Shown here: piece by piece, positions 36,435 to 41,875 of the stretch
Layout of the letters: each line of letters begins with the position of its first letter
How positions within the stretch are numbered: the first letter of the stretch is position 1
Assembly (NCBI GenBank): GCA_905181725.1
Contig: CAJIYX010000062.1
Span: 1 to 41,875, forward strand
Direction: 5' to 3'
DNA length: 41,875 nucleotides
Source: Alphaproteobacteria bacterium UBA830
GTDB lineage: Bacteria > Pseudomonadota > Alphaproteobacteria > MPNO01 > UBA830
Position numbers and translations under genes: made by a program
Notes under the pieces: model-generated
The model's database searches: none
What the model saw: the letters and a program-made list of their open reading frames with translations, nothing else
Told to the model about the DNA's origin: nothing

Positions 36435-38105
36435 TTATTTTTTCTTCCACTCGGTCTCGTCTTCCCAGCCTTCTTCGACATCGCGAACCGAGGTTTCGGG
36501 TGTCACATTGGCGGGCACCTGGCGCTGCAGCGTACGACGGCCGTTTTCGGGCCAGTCGCCGGCAGCGGCGCGGGCGGCCGCCTCGGTCCAGGCCTGGGAC
36601 CAGTCGCCCAGCGAATAGCCGTGCCACGGCGTTTCCGGGCGCAGCTCCGGCAGGCCCAGTTTATCCCAGAGCACCTTGCCTGCTTCCATATACGGCTTGG
36701 TCGGCAGGGCGAGCGGCGGCATCGGCGATTTCATCGTCGCGTCAATCAGCAGCGTCGAATCCTCCTCGCCGGAGCTTTCGCGCTTCGGTCCATGACCCTG
36801 GCCGCGATGACGCAACACCTCGACATCCTCGGTCGGGTTGAGCCGGTAGCCCATCGCCCACAGGATCGCATCGGCATTGTCGGCGTCGATATCCTCGTTC
36901 ACGGCGATGGTGATCTTGCCGCAATCGCCCTTGAAGCTCGCGGCACCATAAAGCGCCCGCCAGACCTCAGTCCGCGGCGTTTCGGGATCCAGCGTAATGA
37001 TGGTCACGCGCAACAGGCCAGTCAGCGGCTCATGCAGCTGAACTTTTTTTACACCCTTGATACCGAGGTGATCGGTCAGATGCGCCTTGAACAGCGGCTC
37101 GTATGCGACGCGCTTGATGACCGAGCTTTCGGACGGCGCCACCTGCGAGATATAGGACGGGATGATCGCATCCTTGCGGTGCGTGATCGCCGTCACCTTC
37201 ATCGGCAGGTTCAGTTCTTCGAGCGCGACATGGCCGTGGCTTTCGCCGAACGGCCCTTCGGGCTCCAGCATCTCGGTATCGATATAACCTTCAATCACGA
37301 CCTCGGCTTCGGCAGGCACCAGCAGATCGACCGTGCGCGCGCGCACGACGTTGATAGGCTCACCCGCGAGACCGCCGGCGACGTCCAGTTCTTCCATGCC
37401 GATCGGTAGTTTCTGCGGGCCCATAAAGGCAACGTAAGGCGGGCAACCGACGACAATCGCGCAGGGCAGTTTTTCGCCGCGCGACTTATGCGTCTTCCAG
37501 TGCATGTACCCTTCGGCGCCACCGACCCGCGTCGCCATGCGCACGACCAGCCGGTCGGATGCTTTGAGGCCGGCGCGATAGGTCCCCATGTTCTGCGTGC
37601 CGGTATCGGGGTTCTTGGTAATGACGTTCGTGGCCGCAAGCGTCGGCGTCGAATCGAAACCGGGTGTCGACAGCGGCACCGGCAGGCGCACCAGCCCGCC
37701 GTCTTCGGCGACCAGATCTTCGCCCTCGATGACCACATCATGGCACGGCGCCTCGTTCACCAGGCGCGGCGGTATCGGATTGGCAATCGCGTGGGACCAT
37801 TTGGCGGCGATGCCGTCGACCGTCGTATCCATGCCCGTCGCATAGATATCCTGGTTGGCGGCGAGCGCGCCGATCACGACAGGAATGTCGTACTGGCGAC
37901 CCTTGGAATCAGTGGGGTTGTTGAACAGAAATGCTTTGCGCTGATCTTCCCGTAGCCCGCCGCGGAACTGCCAACGCACCAGCGCCGACATTTCAGTGTC
38001 CTTGTTTACGGGCTCATCGACGACATACAAAAGATCGCGCGCCTTGAGCTCCTCTATGTGCTGTTGAAGATCTCGATACACGCGTTTGCCGGAAGAGGCG
38101 GCCAT
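36435..38105 (-). CDS. UbiD-family prenylated-FMN decarboxylase
   Basis: A 556-residue reversible (de)carboxylase using prenylated FMN, acting on aromatic or unsaturated acids. The conserved EPEGPFGESHGH near residues 279-290 carries catalytic glutamates. Earlier motifs include NMGTYRAGLKASDRLVVRM and the prFMN-contacting MHWKTHKSRGEKLPCAIVVG. The length is normal for catabolic UbiD homologues, with a C-terminal extension rich in tryptophan and acidic residues. No ubiX flavin prenyltransferase is in the window. It is the first gene of the operon ubiD, PPOX, shortened amidohydrolase, ComD-like, ComE-like. The substrate is most likely an aromatic carboxylate, by family and context. Confidence 0.92.
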   Translation of the reverse strand: MAASSGKRVYRDLQQHIEELKARDLLYVVDEPVNKDTEMSALVRWQFRGGLREDQRKAFLFNNPTDSKGRQYDIPVVIGALAANQDIYATGMDTTVDGIAAKWSHAIANPIPPRLVNEAPCHDVVIEGEDLVAEDGGLVRLPVPLSTPGFDSTPTLAATNVITKNPDTGTQNMGTYRAGLKASDRLVVRMATRVGGAEGYMHWKTHKSRGEKLPCAIVVGCPPYVAFMGPQKLPIGMEELDVAGGLAGEPINVVRARTVDLLVPAEAEVVIEGYIDTEMLEPEGPFGESHGHVALEELNLPMKVTAITHRKDAIIPSYISQVAPSESSVIKRVAYEPLFKAHLTDHLGIKGVKKVQLHEPLTGLLRVTIITLDPETPRTEVWRALYGAASFKGDCGKITIAVNEDIDADNADAILWAMGYRLNPTEDVEVLRHRGQGHGPKRESSGEEDSTLLIDATMKSPMPPLALPTKPYMEAGKVLWDKLGLPELRPETPWHGYSLGDWSQAWTEAAARAAAGDWPENGRRTLQRQVPANVTPETSVRDVEEGWEDETEWKKK

Positions 38106-38240
38106 TTAGCTTTGCTCCTTAAAGTTCCTCACCGTTATGCCACGGCGGCGTCAAAAAGGAAAAAGCTCTGATCCCTGCCATAGCCGGGTATTTCGATGGG
38201 ATTTCAATGATATTTTTATAAATATATTGAGTGCGACCCG

Positions 38241-38268
38241 GAACACGATTCGGCGAACACGATTCGGC
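38241..38268. repeat. Perfect tandem duplication of a 14-base unit
   Basis: GAACACGATTCGGC occurs twice, head to tail, about 135-165 bases upstream of the ubiD start. Confidence 0.95.
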
Positions 38269-38323
38269 ATTATGGTCGGTCATTCCCAGCCGCTATACAC
38301 CGGCTCTTCACGGGCTTTCGCGC

Positions 38324-38363
38324 GGTGCTGCAGCTTCGGGCCGGGTGCTGCGGTTTCGGGCTG
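38324..38363. repeat. Imperfect tandem duplication of a 20-base unit
   Basis: Two adjacent 20-base copies, beginning GGTGCTGC, differ at three positions. They lie just downstream of the chrR stop and 56 bases from the 14-base duplication. Confidence 0.9.
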
Positions 38364-38377
38364 ACGATTATGCTGGT

Positions 38378-39031
38378 TTAACCGCGAAGGACGGGATTCA
38401 GAAACCGGCCAATGGGACCTGTCAGCTTGGCCGCGCCATTTCTAACGGTTAGGCAGAGGCACGGCCCCTCGCTGTCTGCGACCGGCGCATGGTCCTTGGC
38501 GCTGTCAGCAAGCGACACATCGCCCTTCACGAAATGTGCATCTCCATCGGTATAACCACCGCTGAGAACCAGCGTGAATTCATCGCCCCTGTGGGTATGC
38601 GACGGCACTTTCTGGCCCGCCCGAATGCGCAAAAGCGAGATACGAACATCATCCTGCTTTACCAGGCCGACTTCCTCGATACCGCGTCCCGTCCTTTTCC
38701 AGGCGAGCGCGGACAGACTGCCACCGAGATAGCTGCGCAACGCCGGCGGAATAACTTCGAGCGTGGCACGGTCGAATTCGATAAGTGGCGCCGCCTCTTC
38801 TTCCGCCGGGCCGTCTATCATCGCCAGCACTGCATCAAGCGCATCCGGCGTAACGGCCTCGACGTCACCGTCTTCCATCAGAACGGCGCTGATGTTCTCG
38901 AAGGTTTCGACGCTGTCACGGCACTCCGTGCACGTCGCAAGATGGCTGGCGACAACAAGAGCCTCGGGCGTCGGCAGGCTGCCATTCGCATATTGGACCA
39001 AAAATTCTTCTGACAGGTGGTGGGTAATCAT
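38378..39031 (-). CDS. chrR: ChrR-family zinc anti-sigma factor
   Basis: A 217-residue anti-sigma factor of the RpoE-ChrR (ECF11) type, which holds RpoE inactive until singlet oxygen or related stress. The N-terminal anti-sigma domain has zinc ligands H4 or H5, H30, C34 and C37 (SHLATCTEC). The C-terminal cupin domain has HTHRGDEFTLVLSG (two histidines and a glutamate), a further histidine in KDHAPVAD, and the CLCL cysteine pair also known from the Rhodobacter protein. All expected ligands are present. Its start overlaps the rpoE stop (ATGA). Confidence 0.94.
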   Translation of the reverse strand: MITHHLSEEFLVQYANGSLPTPEALVVASHLATCTECRDSVETFENISAVLMEDGDVEAVTPDALDAVLAMIDGPAEEEAAPLIEFDRATLEVIPPALRSYLGGSLSALAWKRTGRGIEEVGLVKQDDVRISLLRIRAGQKVPSHTHRGDEFTLVLSGGYTDGDAHFVKGDVSLADSAKDHAPVADSEGPCLCLTVRNGAAKLTGPIGRFLNPVLRG

Positions 39032-39735
39032 AAGTCTGCTCCGGACAACTGTTCTCTCAGGCGACGCATCGCAATGCGCAGACGCGATTTCACCGTTCCA
39101 AGCGGCATATCCAGTTCTGCAGCAATCGCCTGATGTGTCATTTCTTCATAAAAAGCCTTCTGCACGAGCAGAAGCTGTTCTTCGGGAAGGATTTTCAGAT
39201 ATTCCCGTATAATCTTGGCTCGCTCGGTTTCCGTATAGGCCTGTTCTCCATCGGGCTGGGCCGATACGTTCTGAAAGAATGGATCTTCCGGATCGAGGGG
39301 CGCACGCTTTTCGCGACGAATAAGATCGATCCGCCGGTTGCGGGCGATCGTGTAGATCCAGGTGGATGGCGACGCTTTCGCAGGGTCGAACTGTTCTGCC
39401 TTGCGCCAGACCAGCACCATCGCCTCCTGCATTACCTCTTCGGCTTCCTGCATGCCCGCACCATTTTTCATCAGCACAGCCTTCAGTCGCGGCGCGTAGA
39501 ACCTGAACAGGTCCTCGAACGCCTTGCGATCCTTAGTTTCGGCAATTGCGCGGAGACATGCTGCCATATGCTGCATATCCGAATTCTTTCCCGTTGCTTT
39601 CCCGCCGGACTTTACACCAGGTTTTCTCATCATTTTCGGATCGAACCCCTTCGGCTCAGCAATCTGCACCGCTGCGACGGGCACCGCGGCAAATACGCGG
39701 GTTTTTGTGGCTGCTGAGTCGATCACGATCTGCAT
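39028..39735 (-). CDS. rpoE: ECF sigma factor RpoE (ECF11-type, partner of ChrR)
   Basis: A sigma-70 family ECF factor, 235 residues from the first ATG. Region 2 spans EEVMQEAMVLVWRKAEQFD and STWIYTIARNRRIDLIRRE. Region 4 includes LPEEQLLLVQKAFYEEMTHQ and LGTVKSRLRIAMRRLRE. The overlap with chrR and the family of that partner indicate control by singlet-oxygen-type stress. The N-terminus is about 50 residues longer than usual; ATGs before MRKPG or at MQHMAACLRAIAE are possible alternative starts. The first ATG has GAGGA about 12 bases upstream. It has its own candidate promoter. Confidence 0.93.
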   Translation of the reverse strand: MQIVIDSAATKTRVFAAVPVAAVQIAEPKGFDPKMMRKPGVKSGGKATGKNSDMQHMAACLRAIAETKDRKAFEDLFRFYAPRLKAVLMKNGAGMQEAEEVMQEAMVLVWRKAEQFDPAKASPSTWIYTIARNRRIDLIRREKRAPLDPEDPFFQNVSAQPDGEQAYTETERAKIIREYLKILPEEQLLLVQKAFYEEMTHQAIAAELDMPLGTVKSRLRIAMRRLREQLSGADL

Positions 39736-39798
39736 AGCCTAATTGTTCCTCAATGTCGCTACTGCGTTTACCGCACAATTTACGTGCCGTTGGAAGGT

Positions 39799-39826
39799 TT
39801 TACGCAGCCGCTTCCTGTTTGGATTA
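39799..39826 (-). promoter_or_regulatory. Candidate ECF promoter of rpoE-chrR
   Basis: Reading the minus strand, TAATCC (39826-39821) and CGTAAA (39804-39799) are separated by 16 bases, about 64 bases before the rpoE ATG. This resembles the TGATCC-type -35 of RpoE-ChrR promoters, which are usually autoregulated. One mismatch in the -35, so it is a suggestion only. Confidence 0.35.
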
Positions 39827-39860
39827 CAAAATAATGGCCCCGCCGAAGCGGGGCCATTAT
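39827..39860 (-). terminator. Intrinsic terminator of the fasciclin gene
   Basis: A 13-base perfect stem (39831-39843 with 39848-39860) closed by a UUCG tetraloop on the minus strand and followed by a short T tract. It lies 17 bases after the fasciclin stop and directly upstream of the candidate rpoE promoter. Confidence 0.92.
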
Positions 39861-39877
39861 CTAGCGACGTCTGATGG

Positions 39878-40369
39878 TTATTCCTGGGGGGGAAGAATAA
39901 CCTTGTCGATCACATGGATGACGCCGTTAGAAGCGGCGATATCGGCGCTAACGACCTTCGCGCCGTTGATCATGACGCCGGACATGGCGTTTACGTTGAT
40001 TTTGCCGCCCTGAACTGTTGCAACACTGAGCTTTTTGCCAGCGATGTCAGCAGACATCACTTTTCCAGGCACCACGTGATAAGTGAGGATCGCGACAAGC
40101 TTGCTCTTGTTTTCGGGCTTGAGTAGGGATTCAACTGTACCGGCGGGAAGTTTCGCAAATGCGGCATCGGTCGGCGCAAAAACCGTGAACGGACCCTTGC
40201 TTTTCAGGGTATCGACAAGGCCGGCTGCGGTGACGGCGGCAACCAGTGTCTTGAACTGGCCGGCGCTGACGGCGGTATCGACGATGTCTGCAGCTTTCGC
40301 AGGAATCGATACAACGGCAAGGGTCATCGCAATAGCGGTAGCTCCAATAATAGATTTAATATTATTCAT
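39878..40369 (-). CDS. Secreted fasciclin (FAS1) domain protein
   Basis: A single-FAS1-domain protein of about 163 residues. The signal peptide covers roughly residues 1-27, ending PAKA before ADIVDTA, so it is exported. [17 protein letters not shown] (H1 motif), the YHVVPG motif, and [14 protein letters not shown] (H2 motif) are the FAS1 landmarks. Such proteins are adhesive or extracellular-stress proteins. The ATG at 40369 has GGAG in front, and the earlier ATG at 40381 is part of that ribosome site. FAS1 genes are often next to rpoE-chrR and may belong to its regulon; here that is inference. Confidence 0.92.
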   Translation of the reverse strand: MNNIKSIIGATAIAMTLAVVSIPAKAADIVDTAVSAGQFKTLVAAVTAAGLVDTLKSKGPFTVFAPTDAAFAKLPAGTVESLLKPENKSKLVAILTYHVVPGKVMSADIAGKKLSVATVQGGKINVNAMSGVMINGAKVVSADIAASNGVIHVIDKVILPPQE

Positions 40370-40483
40370 CGTGTTCTCCATTTAAAACAATAATAATGAG
40401 AGAATAATAAAATCCTCCCGTCATTAAACAGGTTTCTATTTTATCTGCCTGATGATGTTAGTGTTACGGAATATTTTTATATT

Positions 40484-40501
40484 TAGATTTTTAAAAATCT
40501 A
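40484..40501. promoter_or_regulatory. 18-base AT-rich palindrome upstream of the fasciclin gene
   Basis: TAGATTTTTAAAAATCTA is a perfect palindrome in a markedly AT-rich stretch (about 40380-40520), roughly 115 bases before the fasciclin start. It could be an operator or an AT-rich upstream element; it adjoins the GST terminator. Confidence 0.35.
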
Positions 40502-40508
40502 TTTTTTT

Positions 40509-40537
40509 AAAAAATCCAGAGCGGCTACCAGGCCGCT
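40509..40537 (-). terminator. Probable intrinsic terminator downstream of the GST gene
   Basis: On the minus strand AGCGGC (40537-40532) pairs with GCCGCT (40525-40520) around a six-base loop, followed after a few bases by six T (40514-40509). It lies about 100 bases beyond the GST stop. Confidence 0.65.
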
Positions 40538-40637
40538 TAGCGACCTGAAGCCTCAATCCATATTCTTGTTGCGGAATTGTATTAGTTATGATTACGGACC
40601 GGCTATCAAACTGGATTTCAACAGAGATGGATTAGGA

Positions 40638-41431
40638 TCAATTGAGCCCGCAGGCATCAAGAAGCTGCGGTCCGCCCGCCTTACCGTTGCGCAGCAGACC
40701 GTCTCGCGATCCGGCGGGGAGGTGCTCTTCAATGCCGGGATAATAACTGGTGCGTGCCCGGATGCGGTCGAACCAATCCACCACGTTCGGCAGTTTTTTC
40801 TGCCACATCTCATCCATATTCAGTATGTGCAGACGGTTCACATATGGCAGGACACCAATATCGGCGAGGGAGAAAGTCTCTCCCGCCAGCCATGGGCTAT
40901 CGACCAAAGCTTCATCCATCTGTTTCAGCGACTTGTCATAGACACTCACCGCCTCCCGGACCCCCGGCGCATCTAACCCAAGGTGTATCCAGCCATGCCG
41001 TCGTTCCCGGCTGACCACGTCGAGTGCATCTTCGATAAAGCGGCGCGTGTTCTCTGCGCCCCTGGCCATGACGGTGTGGCGATGCGAAACCGTGAAGGTG
41101 ATATCGACGACATTAGGATGCAAAGCTTCATCGACGATCTTGGTCCATATCCGCATCCGGGCACGCCCGGCCGCATCCGCCGGCCGGCGCGGGGCATCCG
41201 GGAACACATCCTGCAGGTATTCGCCGATCACGGTGGCTTCCGTCACCACGATTCCGTCGTGAACGATCGTCGGTACGACCGCCTTGGGATTTAGTTTCAG
41301 ATAGGCAGGGTCGAACCGATCACCGGCCAGCACATCCAGATAGTGGCCCGTCAGGAAATGTCTTTTTCCGCCAGCAAAAGGCGCACCTTCGCCGCACAGA
41401 CTGACGATCCATTGTGGCAGAGGACGAGCAT
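40638..41431 (-). pseudogene. Glutathione S-transferase family gene with a single frameshift
   Basis: The gene starts at 41431 (ATG, with GAGAGGA in front) and reads MLVLCHNGSSVCAAKVRLLL followed by AEKDIS, a normal GST N-terminus, up to a TGA at 41353-41351. The rest continues in another frame as TGHYLDVLAGDRFDPAYL and LNPKAVVPTIVHDG, then the helical C-terminal domain with WLAGETFSLADIGVLPYV to the stop at 40638. Restoring one base near 41351-41353 would give a tryptophan codon and a full-length GST of about 264 residues. The truncated downstream frame alone would lack the glutathione-contacting N-terminal strand. Either a true mutation or a sequencing error. Confidence 0.8.
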
Positions 41432-41780
41432 GCAGATATTCCTCTCAAGCACGTTGGATAGTAACGAGACGCGCGGCGGAATTCGAGGGGGCCCGCCAAT
41501 GCCAATCGCAGGATTGCCACGGTCCGCGCGCCATAACGCCGCCTGGCCGGGAATGCCCCGAACACCTTGCTGAAAACCGTCGGTTTATTTTACATATACA
41601 GATTTTGGTACGTTGCTGAATTCACTTAACACATTGAAAAAAGCCTAAAAAATATATGGCACGAATATTACTGATGAAAAGTCAGGTATTCGGAAAATTC
41701 GTCAGGATGACGGAGGCTTCAGCCTAGACGGCGACAGCAGGCGTCTAAAATCCACCCCGAGCGACCCGCAAAAAAGAGCA
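41432..41780. other. Region upstream of the GST gene without recognisable genes
   Basis: No recognisable gene. The part around 41580-41700 is AT-rich and probably holds the GST promoter. A plus-strand frame without a usable start runs through the end of the window and is not called. Confidence 0.4.
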
Positions 41781-41810
41781 GCGATCCAGCGTATCCGGAT
41801 CGCCGTTTTT
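41781..41810 (+). terminator. Terminator-like hairpin near the window end
   Basis: GCGATCC (41781-41787) pairs with GGATCGC (41797-41803), followed by CG and five T. Nothing on the plus strand upstream is recognised as a gene, so its role is unclear. Confidence 0.4.
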
Positions 41811-41875
41811 ATCTGTGCACCGCCGGTCAAGACGGGAAGTCACAACGAACCACCGGTGCCTTCTGCCGGCCAACA

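Larger units (their letters stand above)
38106..38377. other. Intergenic region upstream of ubiD with tandem duplications
   Basis: This 272-base gap holds the ubiD promoter and the end of the chrR transcript. It carries two tandem duplications, listed separately. No clear terminator for chrR was seen. Confidence 0.6.

Noticed and set aside
41640-41875. Plus-strand frame open to the window end
   Set aside because: No ATG/GTG/TTG with a ribosome site, no motif, and a terminator-like hairpin lies inside it.

Overview
The window looks like a chromosomal segment of a GC-rich alphaproteobacterium, most likely Rhodospirillales-like. The basis is the RpoE/ChrR pair, a DUF2336-family gene remnant, the style of the Liv transporter and the overall protein families. 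No rRNA or tRNA gene is visible, so the taxonomic placement is inference.

Layout. (1) 1-730: a decayed LysR-type regulator (GcvA-like) carrying an (AG)n microsatellite. (2) 748-7700, minus strand: a compact six-gene run arsC, yhhQ, then a molybdenum hydroxylase of the xanthine/CO dehydrogenase family in the order L1-M-S-L2, with two paralogous large subunits around one FAD and one Fe-S subunit. (3) 7.8-13.95 kb: an NTF2-like protein, the tRNA-dihydrouridine synthase DusA, and a queuosine operon (hypothetical membrane protein, queA, tgt, queG). The Tgt has lost all three cysteines of its structural zinc site. (4) 14.1-19.3 kb: a luciferase-like monooxygenase, an MFS transporter, a YgjP-type metallopeptidase, an alpha/beta hydrolase and an EamA transporter. 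(5) 19.4-20.5 kb: a DUF2336 gene with many frame breaks and a four-copy octamer repeat. (6) 20.5-27.6 kb, minus strand: MmgE/PrpD protein, a full livKHMGF-type ABC uptake system with an internal terminator after the binding protein, and a TSUP permease. (7) 27.7-38.1 kb: a catabolic island with a TPP-dependent decarboxylase/ligase, extradiol-type VOC dioxygenase, FAH-family protein, HsaA-like flavin monooxygenase, alpha/beta hydrolase, Ldh2-family dehydrogenase, a split sulfopyruvate-decarboxylase-like enzyme, an internally deleted LigI-type amidohydrolase, a PPOX flavoprotein and a UbiD decarboxylase. (8) 38.4-40.4 kb: the sigma factor RpoE, its anti-sigma factor ChrR and a secreted fasciclin protein. 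(9) 40.6-41.4 kb: a glutathione S-transferase gene broken by one frameshift.

How it fits together. The Liv system probably imports an organic acid or amino-acid-like substrate. The 27-38 kb genes supply the reaction types of a decarboxylation, hydroxylation, meta-cleavage and hydrolysis route for an aromatic acid; the actual substrate cannot be read from the sequence. QueA, QueG, the altered Tgt and the YhhQ-type precursor transporter make a salvage-style queuosine set.

The most unusual points are the zinc-site-less Tgt inside an intact queuosine operon, the amidohydrolase reduced to its two ends but still translationally coupled in its operon, the two-large-subunit Mo-hydroxylase operon, and the number of freshly decaying genes (LysR, DUF2336, GST) in 42 kb.
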